The notes beneath the pieces are model-generated. The model made no database searches and was not told the origin of the DNA. It saw only the letters and a list, made by a program, of their open reading frames with translations. A stretch of 64,000 nt of DNA from Pascua guehoae (taxonomy: Eukaryota; Basidiomycota; Tremellomycetes; Trichosporonales; Trichosporonaceae). Shown one piece after another: positions 47,802-59,797 of this stretch. Position 1 is the first letter of the stretch; every line of letters starts with the position of its first letter. The position numbers and the translations under genes are program-made. The stretch is from positions 923,285 to 987,284 of the forward strand of contig BCJX01000011.1 of assembly GCA_001600415.1 (NCBI GenBank), in the 5' to 3' direction.

Positions 47802-49928
47802 ATGCGTCGCGTCACTTACATCTGGTCACCCGAGCTTCAGGCCGCCGCCGATGCCCTTCCCGCAAACAGGGGACGATCTCGGATGGTACATGCGCTGGTC
47901 GCAGCGCTCGGCCTCGTGGACCTGGAGGCTGGAGCAGGCGAGGAAGGGGAGACCCAAGCCCAAGTTGGAAAGGAAGGAAGGGGACAAGGTGACGGGCACA
48001 ACGAGTGCGACGAGGATGTCGTCGATGACGATCATGGGGCGCAAGGTAGTGAAGATAACGGCTATCGACATCAAGGAAGCAGTGACGAGAACCCAGCGCC
48101 GGCTGGGTTGCCCACGGAGGGGCTCGAAGGCTCGAAGGCTGCCCTCGATACAAGTGCCCCTGTCGCGAAGGCTGGCGACAACAACAATAGCGATTCAAGT
48201 AGTGCACAGCCAGATCACGCGCGGCGCAACGAAACTGCCATGTCATCCTGTCCGTCCAGCGGTAGCCCGGACCATGGAGCGTCGGACAGTGGAGCGGGAC
48301 ATGCGAACGGCGAACGGCGAATCGAAACGGACGGCCTTCAAGCAAACGGCTGCAGTATAGCCAACGCGGACGATGCTGCTCCTCAAGTCTCTCCAATTGC
48401 CACTACCACGCCAAGTGCTTCACGTGTGACAGTCGTCCACCCTGCACCGGAGCTGGCGACAGCCGCCCAGCTGCGCAAATACCACGATGCGCGATACGTT
48501 GGTGGGTCTAGTTGGGATCAGCGGGTGGCGGAGACGCATTTTGCTAACATTGAGACTATCTACTGGGCGATCAGGACCAAGACGACGAAGATGACAGCGA
48601 TGACGAAGATGACGATGGTGATGATTACATGACACCACAGCGGAAACGGAGGAGGGTCGCTGGGCTGGAATATGTGCGTGTCTGACCTGTCTGATCATGT
48701 ACGCTGGCACGATCGCCCGATGTCAGGAGACGCCCGTCTTCATTCGCCGCTCTATGAGGATGCACATCGTTGTGCAATTAGGTCACTGACAACAAACAGG
48801 ACTGCCCTCCATTCCCGGAACTCGGAGCGTATGCACGCCTCGTGGCGGCATCTACCCTCACGGCATGCCGGATGCTCGCACGCGGCGAGACAGACATCGC
48901 CATCGCCTGGGACGGTGGACGGCACCATGCAGCACGTTCTCGTGCGAGCGGGTTCTGCTACGTCGCTGACGTGGTGCTGGGAATCCTCATGCTCTCGCGG
49001 GAGGCAGTGCCACGACCTCGCGAAGGGGGTGTACAGCGCGTGTCTGGAGGACACCACCAAGCGGAGGGGGATAGGGCCGCAGTGAAACCCAGCGCCGATT
49101 CTGCAGCTGTAGCTTCGCTCCTGGCTGAGAGACTGCCCCGACAGGTCCCCACACCGCCCACTCGCACTCCCGCTCCACGCCGCCGTGCGCGGATCCTCTA
49201 CCTCGACATGGATCTACACTACGGAGACGGCGTCGCCATGGCCTTCGCCTCCCCGTCGCACTTCAGCTATCCGCTCGGTTCCCGAGTCCCACGCCCTCCT
49301 CAAGTCCTGACACTGAGCGTGCACCACACATCGCGCGTCTTCTTCCCTCCTGGCGCCCCAGCACTGACACCTCCGGATACGCCGCACCCATTCAGCCTCT
49401 CCCTTCCTCTCGCGGCGTTTGCCCACAGTAGCAGTTATGCGCGGTCGTGGCGCTGCGTAGAGCGCATCCGCACTGCGTGGGACCCAGACTTTGTCGTCCT
49501 CCAACTCGGCGTTGACGGCCTCCCCGCCGATCCCGTGGGCGTGTATGGCGCATGGGGAGTGCGTGGCGAGGGCAGTGTGCCGTGGGTTGTAAAGCAGGTG
49601 CGGGGATGGGGACTGCCCACGGCGGTCCTCGGTGGTGGTGGGTATGTCCACCCAAACGCCGCGCGGGCGTGGGCACTCGCGACGAGTGTACTCACGGGCA
49701 ACGAACTGGATCCAGACACAGACGTCCCAGATCACGAGGGAATGGAAGCGTACGCGCCAAGTTTTACTCTCGACGTCCCAGAAAGTGAGGAAAGGGGTAC
49801 GGCGAAGGGGCTGACAATAAACAGGCAACGTGCCAGACGAGACAACGGATGCGGCACTCGATGAGGCGGACAAGACGTACGCCGTACTCGCAGATCGCAT
49901 TGCAGAGATTGTGGGACGCCAGAAGTAA
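47802..49928 (+). CDS. HOS1: Class I-like histone deacetylase, Hos1/HDAC8 type
   Basis: Zn-dependent lysine deacetylase; yeast Hos1 and human HDAC8 act on cohesin Smc3. Exons 47802-48501, 48582-48673, 48800-49784 and 49825-49928 give 626 aa; the second acceptor could also be 48574 with a GTTGGT donor. The N-terminus (RRVTYIWSPELQAAADALP, then RSRMVHALVAALGL) starts the deacetylase fold, interrupted by a 140-residue acidic Ser/Asn/Gly-rich insertion. The fold resumes at LRKYHDARYV. Active-site motifs are AWDGGRHHAARSRASGFCYV (the two catalytic His), LYLDMDLHYGDGV (zinc Asp and His), LQLGVDGLPADP (third zinc Asp) and LGGGGYVHPNAARAW (transition-state Tyr). Zinc ligands and Tyr are kept; the second His of the usual DLHHGDG is Tyr. 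A short last exon follows the PDHE segment (NVPDETTDAALDEADKTYAV). Confidence 0.88.
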
Positions 49929-50975
49929 GATTCTCTGTAGTGGGCGGTGTGTATGCGACGCGAGGAGATGAAGGAATAATAAATTCAACAATTATTGTTA
50001 CCAGTCAGTCTTTGTGTTAACGAGAGTGTTCTTCCTCCTTCAACCACCGCGCACCCACAACGCGCTTGCCTCTGGTAGATTCAGGGGGCGCGGGATATGA
50101 TCCTCCTTGGCGAATTGAAACACCGTGTTGTGAGATCCAAGCTCAATATTGCCCACTCTGGAGGCTTGGAGGGGGGCAGATCAAGCCTCGCACAAGAAGA
50201 AACCTGAGGGCTTTGATCGTCTAAGTCAAAAAATGTGCTCAGGGACCAGGTATCATATTGGAGATCTCCACATAGCCTATCACCGTTGATACTTGGCTGA
50301 GGGGTTTTCGAGCTCCGATGATATGGCCATTTAGAAACGAAGCGTAGGTTGTCATGTTCGATTCCTCGACGAGTCTAGATCCTGCTTGGCGCTAGTCGTT
50401 GACGCCTGTGAACCACGACAGATGGCTCACAGAGGAATCCAGCATTAGTCCTTTTTGCTTTTTGCTGGCACATGCATGCATGAGCGTACCACTGCGCGAT
50501 GGGTTGGTAAATGGTACATGCATGCATGCACTGACTGGTAGCACGCACCCTCATGACTCTCCCAGCATGAGTACAGGTCATAGTTCAACCCATGCCTGTT
50601 TGGGACAAAAAGGGTCCATCACGTGGCAGAGGCATGCATGGCACGTGGCTCAAGTGCCACTCTATCGGAGATTTGAAATTTCCGTCCATGCCGGCTCTGT
50701 TCCTTCGTTTCCAAGTCTTTCGTTTTGTGGCCACCAAGGCCAGGACGAGGGCACAGTGCCAGCCAGCAGCCAGCGCGCCAGCATCGACCACCGACAGGAC
50801 TGTACGCTCCAGAGTGCTCCGTATTGTGCTCCATCTCCACCCCTAGCACACTCCTCATCCTCTCCTAAAAAAGGCCTCTCGACGCGTCCGACGCACTCGA
50901 GACCGCGCCCCCGACCCGTTCCACGACTTCTCACCCCCGCGCGCAAAACTCCCCCTTTTCCTTTTCGTCGACACA
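49929..50975. other. Intergenic region with GCATGC repeats
   Basis: No coding exons. CATGCATGCATG occurs near 50473-50484 and again near 50517-50530, with a TTTTTGCTTTTTG tract upstream at 50452-50465. The last 80 bp are the CT-rich leader of the eIF3 gene. Confidence 0.5.
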
Positions 50976-53097
50976 ATGGCGGACCCGACCGCGTTCTACG
51001 AGCCCGAGGAGGATGAGCTCCTGTCGTCCCTCGCCGTGCCCCAGTACGGAAGCGAGGAGGGCTTTGACGAGGAGAGCTACCGCCGCCTCCAGGAGATGCA
51101 GCATGCTGCGTACGCGCAGCAGCTCGCTGCCGCCGAGAAGGAGCAGGCCCAGGCGCTCGAGGCCGTGCCCGAGGACGTCAAGCGTGTGCGTAGATGGAGC
51201 CGCGGCCGGGGCATGATGCGGGCCGTAGATGGCAACAGAGTGACCTGCTCTGGGTGCCGACTCTACCGTGCTGCGTGTGTCGCGCGCCGACGAGCTGCAA
51301 GTGTTATTGTGCAGCGCTGATCAACAGTTCCTCGTGCTCTTCCACCAGGCGATTCTGGACAACGACCTCCCTGCCATCACCAACATGTACGAGAGCGGCT
51401 GGAACAAGCTCACTCAGGTGGGTGCGATTGCCTCTGTATCAAGCTTACCCTCCAGGCCCACTACCAGCAGGCCGAGTGGCCCGAGGCCGAACTTATCGCT
51501 CCCCTCGTCCAGAACGACCAGGTCTTCCTGACCCTGTACCGTGAAGTGAGTTGGGAAGCGAACGACAAAAACGTCCTGTGGCTAACTCTCAGCTCTACTT
51601 CCGCCACGTCTACGCGCGCCTGCAGCCGACGATTGACGACCGGTTCCAGTCGTACGAGAACATTTGCGAGCTGTTCAACTACCTGCTCAACTCGGACGGC
51701 GGCCCTGTGCCCCTCGACCTGCCGATCCAGTGGCTGTGGGACATGCTCGACGAGTTTGTCTACCAGTTCCAGTCGTTTGCGCAGTGGCGTGCCAGCCCCA
51801 AGACCAAGTCGGAGGACGAGCTCGACATGCTCGCCGAGGCGTCGCAGATCTGGTCGTGCTACTCTGTGCTCAACGTGCTCTACTCGCTCGTCCAGAAGAG
51901 CCACATCAACGAGCAGCTCCAGGCTGAGAAGGAGGGCAAGTCGCCCGAGGAGGTCGCAGAGATTGCCGGCGAGTACGGCTCCAAGCCTCTGTACCGGAAT
52001 CTCGGCTACTTTTCGCTCATCTGCCTGCTCCGCGTCCACGTTCTCCTCGGTGACCCGACTCGTGAGTAACAGCAGCGTGCAGACTTTTATTGGGTTTTGC
52101 TGACGGGGCAGTCGCGCTCCAGACCATGGAGAACGTCGAGCTTGCGGGCGGCGCCTTCCTGCAGCGCGTCACTGCATGCCACGTGACGACCTACTACCAC
52201 GTCGGATGCGCGTACATGGCTCTCGGAAGGTGGCCCGACGCGATCAAGACGTTTGTCAACGTGCTCGTCTTCTTCCTGCGCATGAAGCAGTACCACACCA
52301 GGAGTTACCAGTACGGCTCGATCACCAAGCAGTCGGAGCGCATGTACGCGCTGCTTGCCATCTGCACCACGCTCTCGCCTGGCCAGCCCGACGACAGCAT
52401 CATGACCATTGTCAAGGAGCACTACGGCGACCAGCTCAGCACGCTCCAGAGGGGAGGCGACGAGGCGCTCGAGGTGTTCAAGGAGCTCTTCCTCCACGCG
52501 TGTCCCAAGTACCTCTCTGTCAACCCTCCTCCTTACGACGACGTCGACGCGCTCCAGGACTGGATGGCCAACCCTCCCCCCGACGCGGTCAACCGCCACC
52601 TCGACTTGTTCCTCACCGACGTTGTCGCGACCCGTGGTGTCTCCAACGTCCGCCACCTGCTCAAGCTGTACACGTCGATTGACGCGGCCAAGCTCGCGGC
52701 CTTCCTCGCCAACAAGGAGGACAAGAACATTGAGGACGCAGAGGAGGATGTCCTCGAGCAGCTCATGGTCCTCAAGGCCGCGTCCCGCTCGTACCGCAAG
52801 CCCGCGGGCGAGGGTACCCTCCTCGACGGCGAGCGCTTTGTCACAAACTCGCTCGACTTTACCATTGACGGCACCATGGTCCACGTCGAGGAGACGACCT
52901 CGCACCGCCGCTTTGCGGGCTTCTTCATCCGCAACGCCGAGCACGCCCAGCGCGTCCTCAACACCATCCGCGCGTCCCCGCTCCCCACCCAGCGCAAGCC
53001 CAAGGAGGACAAGGACAAGCAGGCTGACCAGCAAAAGCAGCCAGAGCGGAAACAGGCATGGGTGCCCAAGAGCCGCCAGGTTCGTATCGCCGCCTAA
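50976..53097 (+). CDS. EIF3L: Eukaryotic translation initiation factor 3 subunit L (eIF3l)
   Basis: PCI-domain subunit of the eIF3 complex, which brings the 43S preinitiation complex to mRNA in the cytoplasm. Five exons, 50976-51185, 51328-51417, 51456-51545, 51593-52061 and 52112-53097, join in frame to 614 aa, close to the family's 560-600. Typical segments are [43 protein letters not shown]3L hallmark [53 protein letters not shown] and [20 protein letters not shown]. The C-terminal PCI winged helix holds the region [14 protein letters not shown] to [20 protein letters not shown]. The last 40 residues are Lys/Gln-rich. The gene stands alone between two long intergenic regions. Confidence 0.95.
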
Positions 53098-54620
53098 GCG
53101 GTGTGACGTACTTGGTGTGTAGCAAGGAGGGGGTAGCGCCCGAGAGTGCAGGACGGGCGCAGCTGGTGCCCCTGGTCTTTCACGTGCTGCAGCCGTGAGA
53201 GACGGGCGCCTGGTAGATCACTGCAGTTTGTATCTGTCCCCTTTGACGCGGTGGCATTGGCTGCCAGCCGGAGGGATGACGCTGGCGCAACTGGCGCGGC
53301 AGGTGCAGCTGTGATATGCATACATATTTCCGACTCGATGGCGGTGCCGGTCGTGTCCGCCGATAGGTATCGATGTGTCGTTTCGAGAATGCTCGAGTGT
53401 GAACGTTGTCATTCAATGTTTGGCCGGCGGCTAGCTCAATCACTATGGGTGTGCAAGATCGATGGGTATAGCGTACCTCTGATGTCGGCACTCGGCGACA
53501 TGCGTACTGCGCGTACTGCCAGGACAATGCAGGCAATGCAGGAGACCCCGCAAGTTATGCGGTGCGGCAACCATACCCCGACTCGGGACGGGCGTTCACA
53601 AACAATACCGCATCTGCCAAGCAGCCCAGCTGACAACGATTGGCAGGTGGTATACATTCCTCGCCGCGCGGGCACTCCGCCACTATCAGCTCAACTATGC
53701 GCGTGGCAGGTCATGTGGCCGCCCACCCACGTCCTTCGGAACATGGATGCGCGATCGTGTGTGCGCGCGTATACCTGTGTGCGGATCCTGTCCATCGCGA
53801 CTGTGGCGTCACTACTCCTTGGGCCTTATCGCAGCGTCCGACATGCTTGCCGCGTCCAGCGTCGTCCTAGGTGAGTTGTACTGTTGAGTTCCAAACAGGA
53901 GACGGCGACTGGCCTGTCAACGACCGGTAAAGCGAGGGCATAGAGGGCGACCGCGACAATTGCCGAGATAGAAAGTTGGTCGCTATTACCAAGCTCCAGC
54001 TGGGATGATTGTGGGACGTGTCCACCCCGTGCATCTGCTGTAATAGCACATTGCAGTCCACAACCTGACGTGCGGTACACAGCTCCCCAGCTTCCCACTG
54101 GCATGCAAATACCCCCGTCCGAGGCTCCATGACCTCCTACTGCGGTGACACGCCGCTTGCGACGAGCATGCGAGAAATCTCCAACGAGCTACATTGCCGC
54201 CCAGCTCTAAGCAAGTGGCACTCCCACCTCGCGACGGCGGTCGCACCCGACCGGCCGTGGGTAGATGGCACACTGGAGGGAGGTGGGCAAGCGCCACAGA
54301 GGGGACGCGATGGGCCGTTTCAACGCCTGCAGGTTACAGATGTCTGAGATGGATGACCTTGTGGACACGGGAACTGTGTCGACATCTTCTTTGGCGCGTT
54401 CTGCCACTGTCTGCCGTGTAGGTGATTATGGTGTTCTTTCACGGTGCGAACACAAGAGATGGAACCAGTTGCGTCGGATCATAATCTCGCCTCACTCAGA
54501 GCTCGTTGTATTGGGCCGTAGATAACTGCGCCAGCGCTGCTCATGTATTTGTCTTCCATCAAGAGTTAGCGGATGACCAGCACACAGGTACACGGGCAAC
54601 CGCCGGTCAGGTTTATCGTG
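53098..54620. other. Gene-free region downstream of eIF3l
   Basis: Neither strand shows exons with splice sites and coding composition. Several chance frames of 60-240 codons are rich in Cys, Arg and His. No RNA gene was found. Confidence 0.5.
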
Positions 54621-54866
54621 TACTGTAAAACCGCCATAAACAGGAATTTTATCTGTAAACCCCACTTAGTGGGGTACAGGATTCTGCGTCTGTGACCTGT
54701 GACAGGACCGGACAGGGGTAGATCTTGGCCAAAATTAGGGCAGATGGAGCAGATTTAGATAGTAATAACTGCCCAAACAACAGGACTAAGTGTCCTGTGA
54801 CACTGTGACAGGACTGGATTTTTGCCTTGTGACGACAGCAGTCATGTTTACGGCGGTTTTACAGTA
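54621..54866. mobile_element. MITE-like DNA element with terminal inverted repeats and TA duplication
   Basis: A 242-bp element (54623-54864) starts with CTGTAAAACCGCCATAAACA and ends with the inverse of CTGTAAAACCGCCGTAAACA, so 19 of the first 20 bases match; the similarity extends to GA at base 23. TA flanks both ends (54621-54622 and 54865-54866), as left by Tc1/mariner-type transposases. Inside are the small hairpin CCCCACTTAGTGGGG and several CAGGAC/GTCCTGT copies, and the interior is more AT-rich than its surroundings. There is no coding capacity, so it would need a transposase from elsewhere. Confidence 0.8.
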
Positions 54867-55496
54867 GCAGGAACCGTACGCACGGCCACTTATCGGCCAT
54901 CTCCTGCAGTACAAAAAGTCGATTCTGGCCCATTTAGGTTGTGTGCCTGCTTCTGGTCCGACCTGAGCATCAGGCACAGCCTGCCCAGCACAAGGTGGGG
55001 TGGCGCCCGACCCAGCGAATGACGAGCACAAGAGCATGCACCTGGCCAGGTGGCCAGGCCGCGCCGGAAACCAGCCCATGGCAAAGTTCGGTAACTCGCG
55101 TCTTGTCGGATTAATTACCCCAGCTAAGCGCCGTGAGGCAGGTACAGTAGGCGACCGACGCCACCGAGTGGAGGAAAGTCGAGCAGCCAGCAGAAGCCCA
55201 AGATATCGATTCCGACATTGGCGAGCCAGCCTGCGAGCCAGCCTGCGAGTCGTGCGAGCCTGCGAGTCAGCTGCAGGCAGACGAAAGTTGCCCTCCGAGA
55301 GTGGCCTGGTCGGTCCGGCCTCGTCCTCAGTCCTCCCCGGCCGTGGCCAATATATCTTGGCGAGGGTCGTGTGCCCCCCCTCCCCCCCTTCTGCGATGAA
55401 CACATACTACCCGAACTAGTTTGCCTGGACCTCTACTGCATCAGCTGCTCGACACGGCTGGCTCTGACACCAACACTGATCAACACGAAGGAAATC
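54867..55496. other. Region between MITE-like element and the flavin oxidase gene
   Basis: Contains the short GCGAGCCAGCCT repeat listed separately and a C-rich tract at 55373-55390. No supported coding exon. Confidence 0.5.
55221..55267 (+). repeat. Short GCGAGCCAGCCT tandem repeat
   Basis: GCGAGCCAGCCT is repeated, followed by degenerate GCGAGTCGT and GCGAGCCT copies, about four units in all. Confidence 0.65.
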
Positions 55497-58400
55497 ATGG
55501 CGCCCAAGAAGGTGGTGATTGTGGGGTCGGGTGAGTCGGGGGTCCTTTGGGTATCAGGGGCGGAGAGGGAGTCGATAGAGATGTGCGAGGTGAAGGGAGG
55601 GGTGTGGGGGGTGCTGAAGGGGTGGTGGGGAGTGCTTAAGGGGTGGTGGAGAGTGCTGAAGGGGTGGTGGAGAGTGCTGAGGGGGTGGCGGGGAGGGTGG
55701 TGAAGAGTGGAGAGACGGAGCGGAATGGAGACGCGGAAAGAAACCAAGAGACCGACGTAGACACCGAGGAGAGGGAGAGACGAGAAACGTATCGTCAAAC
55801 CTAGACGAACACACAAGAAGAGACTCAGCGACACACCAACTACTCATGACATACAAGGCAACAGACCCACTAACCCCCAGGCATCTTTGGCATGTCGACT
55901 GGCCTCTGGATGCTCGAAGAGGGCAAGGGCAAGTACGACGTGACCATTCTGGAAAAGTGCACCGTCGTCCCCGCTCCCGACGCGGCCAGTACGGGTGAGT
56001 TGGACTGGAAGCGGGACGAGGGGCAGGAGGCAGCAGAAGTTGGAGACAAGCCTGAGCGGGGAATCGAGTCGACAGAGGTCAAATGGAAGACGGACACTGG
56101 TGTCTGGGTGTCACTTTGCGTGTGCTTGTCTGTGCACTGTCGGTACACCGCAGACCACCCATGAATCCTCAGCACGACAGCGCGGCATGAACCATGGTGA
56201 AACCAGACTGACGCTCAGACATTAACAAGGTACGCCGTCTGTGCCGGGCGCACGGCCACGCCAAGGGCCTGCAGCTAGCAGCGCGTGTGCGGCAGCTCGC
56301 AACCGCGCCTGCAGCCCGCAGCATGTCGTGCCTCTGCATCGTGGCTTTGAGGCCCGTACCACATTCCCAGCCCTAGCTGACGGCAGATTGTCCGCGGCGG
56401 CGACTATGCAGACCCGCACCTCGCGGCGCTGTCCATTGACGCAATCGAGTGCTGGAAGAAGCCAGAGTGGGGAGGGTGCTACCATGAGTGAGTGCGCAAG
56501 TGTACGCCGGTGTGTGGCAGAGCGTCGCGAGTGGGTCGCGAGTGGGGGGCTGTTTGGGGGTGCTGGGGACTTTGAGTGTTCAAGTTGCGGCGGGTACGCC
56601 GTGGTGGTGAGAGGACTGCGGCAGTGGGGCTTGTTACGTCGGTCCGTCGTGCTGCGACGCAGAGTCAGTGCCGTTATGGTATGCCCACTTGCTTTACGGT
56701 AGGCTCTGGTTACAGTCACTGTGAAGTACAGTTATTGCATGTCTCTGAGACGGACTGGCTCACCTGCGACGGCCCAGTCCATTCAACGGCACCTCTTAGC
56801 TCTGGACCCTCCTGAGCCACTCTCCACGCCATCTTTCACCAACCCCCCAACCCCCACGCCCCCTTTCCCCTGTCCCCGTGACCCCCGCTAACCCCAGATC
56901 GGGCGTCATGTGCCTCTCGGGCGCCGACCCCGCCGGCCAGGCCTTCGTCGCCTCCTCATACGCCAACTGCACCAACATGGGCCTCGGCCCACGCAGCATC
57001 CAAACCCCCGACGAGATCAAGGCGTGCCTGCCCTCCGAGCTGCGGACGGGCGCCTTCGCCGACCGCGCAGGCTACATGAACACGACGGGCGGATGGGGCG
57101 AGGCCGCGCGCAGTGTCGAGATTGGCCTCGAGCGCGTGCGCAAGCTCGGCGGCGAGGTGCGCGGCGGCGCAGAGGTCGTCGCCCTCCACCATGCGCAGGG
57201 CAAGGGGCGCAAGGTCGACGGCGTCGTGCTCAAGACGGGCGAGGTGGTGCTTGCGGATCTTGTCGTGGTGAGTACCAGGAAGTCGGGGACAGGTCAGGGG
57301 GTTTATGCACTTTCAGTACTTTGGTACGGGCACCTCACCTATCGCCTAACATTGTCCGTGCCCATGCTGACGACAGATTGCGGCCGGCGCGTGGTCGCCG
57401 TCGCTCATGGCGTCGCCGTCGATGAGCCTCCGTTTCCCCGAGGTCGTTGCTACAGGGTGAGTAGAGCCGTGCTGAGTCATGATGTGGCGAAACAAACTCG
57501 AGTCGAGTGTGATAATACATGGCGTAAGGCTCAACCACTGCCAGCCACTGCCAGCCATAGTGGCAGGCAGTGGCGCCTGGCCTCCCGACGCCCTCCGACG
57601 GTCACTGCCACACCTCCTTAGATCATGCTGTGGCAGGGACACGCTCCTCAATACACTGCACCCTCTCCCCAGACAGGTGTAATTTCCCAACCCTGGCCCC
57701 ATGGACACCCCGCTGACATTCACAGACAGACCGTCGCAATGGTGCAGCTCACGCCGGAGGAGATGAAGGTGTATGGCAAGTGCCCAGTGGTGAGTGTCTG
57801 TTGCCAGCGTACCCACACCCGGTGACTCGTCAGCTGGTCGAGTTGTGGATCGTCTACCGGGGCCAAAGCTTGCCGCTGCCCGAGCATACTACTGTGGCTC
57901 TGCCACATCTACCACACCAGGTGTTGGACGTTGGCCTGTCCTACCTCGTCCACCTGCGTAGACCTACCACACTCGACCGCATGCCTTACAGCACCTCCCG
58001 CCCATCTCATCACGCACATCTTGCCCCGCATTCCACAGCCCACAGCTCACCCCAGATCTTCAACCTCGACACCGGCTTCTACCTCTTCCCCCCGACGGCC
58101 GAAGGCATCGTCAAGCTCGCCATCCACTCGGCCGGCTGGACCAACTCGTCTGCGCCCACCGCCAAGGGCGGCTACGCGTCGATCCCGCGCACAAAGCTCA
58201 CCCCGGGCGCCGAGGACGGCGCCATCCCCGTCGAGTCGGCGCGGGCATTGCGCAAGTACCTCGCCGAGATTTACCCCGACCTCGCAAAGAAGCCGTTTGT
58301 GCAGACCCGACTGTGTTGGTGAGTACTGCGTGGGATGAGCCATGGGTGTGTGGTGCAGGCCGTGCAAAGTTGAAGGAGCTCGCCCGCCCATCGGCAGAAC

Positions 58401-58834
58401 ACGAGAGGCCCCTCTGGCAGCTGAGGGCGACCCAATACCCACAACTCCAAGCCGAACGCACCACCTGTTACCTCCCCCCCCCCCCCCCGCGGGCCTTCCC
58501 TCCCCTGTCACCTAGACAACCGCTGACGCCCAGGTACTGCGACACAGTCTCGGGCGACTGGCTCATCGACTACCACCCAGACTTTGACAACCTCTTCGTC
58601 GCGACCGGCGGCTCTGGCCACGCATACAAGTTTGCCTCAAACATTGGCCGCGAGGTGCTGGCCATTATCGAGCGCCGCGGCCGGCCCGAGTTCACCGACC
58701 GCTTCTCGTTTGCGCCCACGGCCGACGCGGGCGCCGACGTGCGCTTCGGGACGCGCAAGGAGATTGTCGTCGACGAGCTGTGTAAGCCCGCAGACTTGCT
58801 GCCCGTCCCCGGCCGCGCGGGGGGTAAGCTCTAA
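55497..58834 (+). CDS. FAD-dependent amine oxidase of the sarcosine/fructosyl-amine/pipecolate oxidase family
   Basis: Oxidises an N-substituted amino acid with O2 to give H2O2. Nine exons close to 445 aa: 55497-55530, 55881-55994, 56219-56229, 56387-56487, 56898-57267, 57377-57456, 57726-57789, 58056-58318, 58534-58834. FAD binding is MAPKKVVIVGSGIFGMSTGL with the ribose-binding Glu in VTILEK. DINKIVRGGDYADP is the family segment after the first strand. YMNTTGGWGEAARSVEIGLE, LVVIAAGAWSP and the covalent-flavin Cys in TRLCWYCDT (Cys345, as in monomeric sarcosine oxidase) follow. The end is DNLFVATGGSGHAYKFASNI. The substrate cannot be fixed: fructosyl amino acids, sarcosine and L-pipecolate are all possible. 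There is no clear peroxisomal SKL; it ends GGKL. Exon 3 is just 11 nt. Confidence 0.88.
55611..55694 (+). repeat. 21-bp minisatellite, four copies, in intron 1 of the flavin oxidase gene
   Basis: GTGCTGAAGGGGTGGTGGAGA repeats four times with one to three changes each. It occupies part of the 350-nt intron 1 (55531-55880). Confidence 0.85.
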
Positions 58835-59608
58835 GCGGGGGAGGCGGTTGTGGTCATTTTTCGGGAGCATCGGGAGGGTGAGGGGGCGTTCAGGCCGCGC
58901 TTGTTCGTAGGGCGCAAGTGGGAGGGGGAGGGTGGAAGTCTGGTTGGAGGGGTCGATTGGGATCATGGCATGCATTTTTATCAACATTTCGATGATGTGG
59001 TCGCGCTTGCAACCAATATCCCTTCGCCCCCGAATTTGTTCCGCGGGCTATCGAATGTGGGTCTCTGCAGGAAAAGGACGTCGTCGACGTCGGACGCAAG
59101 CAAGGTGAGTCTGGCGATCTGTTGGTGCGACCTGCTATCTCACTCTATTGACAGATGTGCGGGAAGTTGTCATTCCAACGACAGATGTGTGGGAGGCGGT
59201 CCCAATCGTGAGCGTTTATTGCGGTCCACCAAGAGGTCGGGTCTGTATCTTGCGACCCCGGACGGTGTAGAAAGAGACTAACGACATCCTGGCCAGAATG
59301 TCTGTTCCCTTGACCCAGAACGAGAGTATCAAGGTCACAATAGGGACATCTACTCCCCTCTTCCGAAATTTGGTGAGTCTTTGAAGTGGGCGGGAAGCAG
59401 AGTGTGTCCACCAGTGTCGGGACTTAAACGCTCGTCTTACCACATGTCGGCCATGGCTGGGTGGGAACGACACTTTGCAAGGTAAAAGGTGCGTCACAAC
59501 GCTTCAAAGGCGCGGTAGACATACCTGGTCTCGGGATAGCCTAACCCTCCGAGAATCCCTTGACGAGTCGTGCGATGCGGATCATCACGATGCTGCTTCC
59601 CCAGATAG

Positions 59609-59668
59609 TCCAACAGGCAATGGTCCAACAGGCAATGGTCCAACAGGCAATGGTCCAACAGGCGATGG
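59609..59668 (+). repeat. 15-bp minisatellite, four copies
   Basis: TCCAACAGGCAATGG is repeated four times without gaps; the last copy has GCGATGG. Confidence 0.9.
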
Positions 59669-59719
59669 TTGTGGCAGTCTAGTTGCTCCAACTGCCATGC
59701 TGCAGAGTGACTGCAACTA

Positions 59720-59797
59720 CCTGGTGGGGCCAAAAGGACCAGCGCGAAGTATTATTTGCCTGGTGGGGCCAAACTGACCAGCGCAAAGGATTGTTTA
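59720..59797 (+). repeat. 39-bp tandem duplication
   Basis: CCTGGTGGGGCCAAA, then GACCAGCGC and AAG(T/G)ATT, occurs twice with a 39-bp period (starts 59720 and 59759). Confidence 0.8.

Noticed and set aside
50340..50375. B-box-like GTTCGATTCC
   Set aside because: The flanking bases do not pair as a T-stem and no A box lies upstream at the right distance.
53146..53874. 242-codon open frame downstream of eIF3l
   Set aside because: Rich in Arg, Cys and His with no domain, and no introns although nearly all genes here have them; judged a chance frame.
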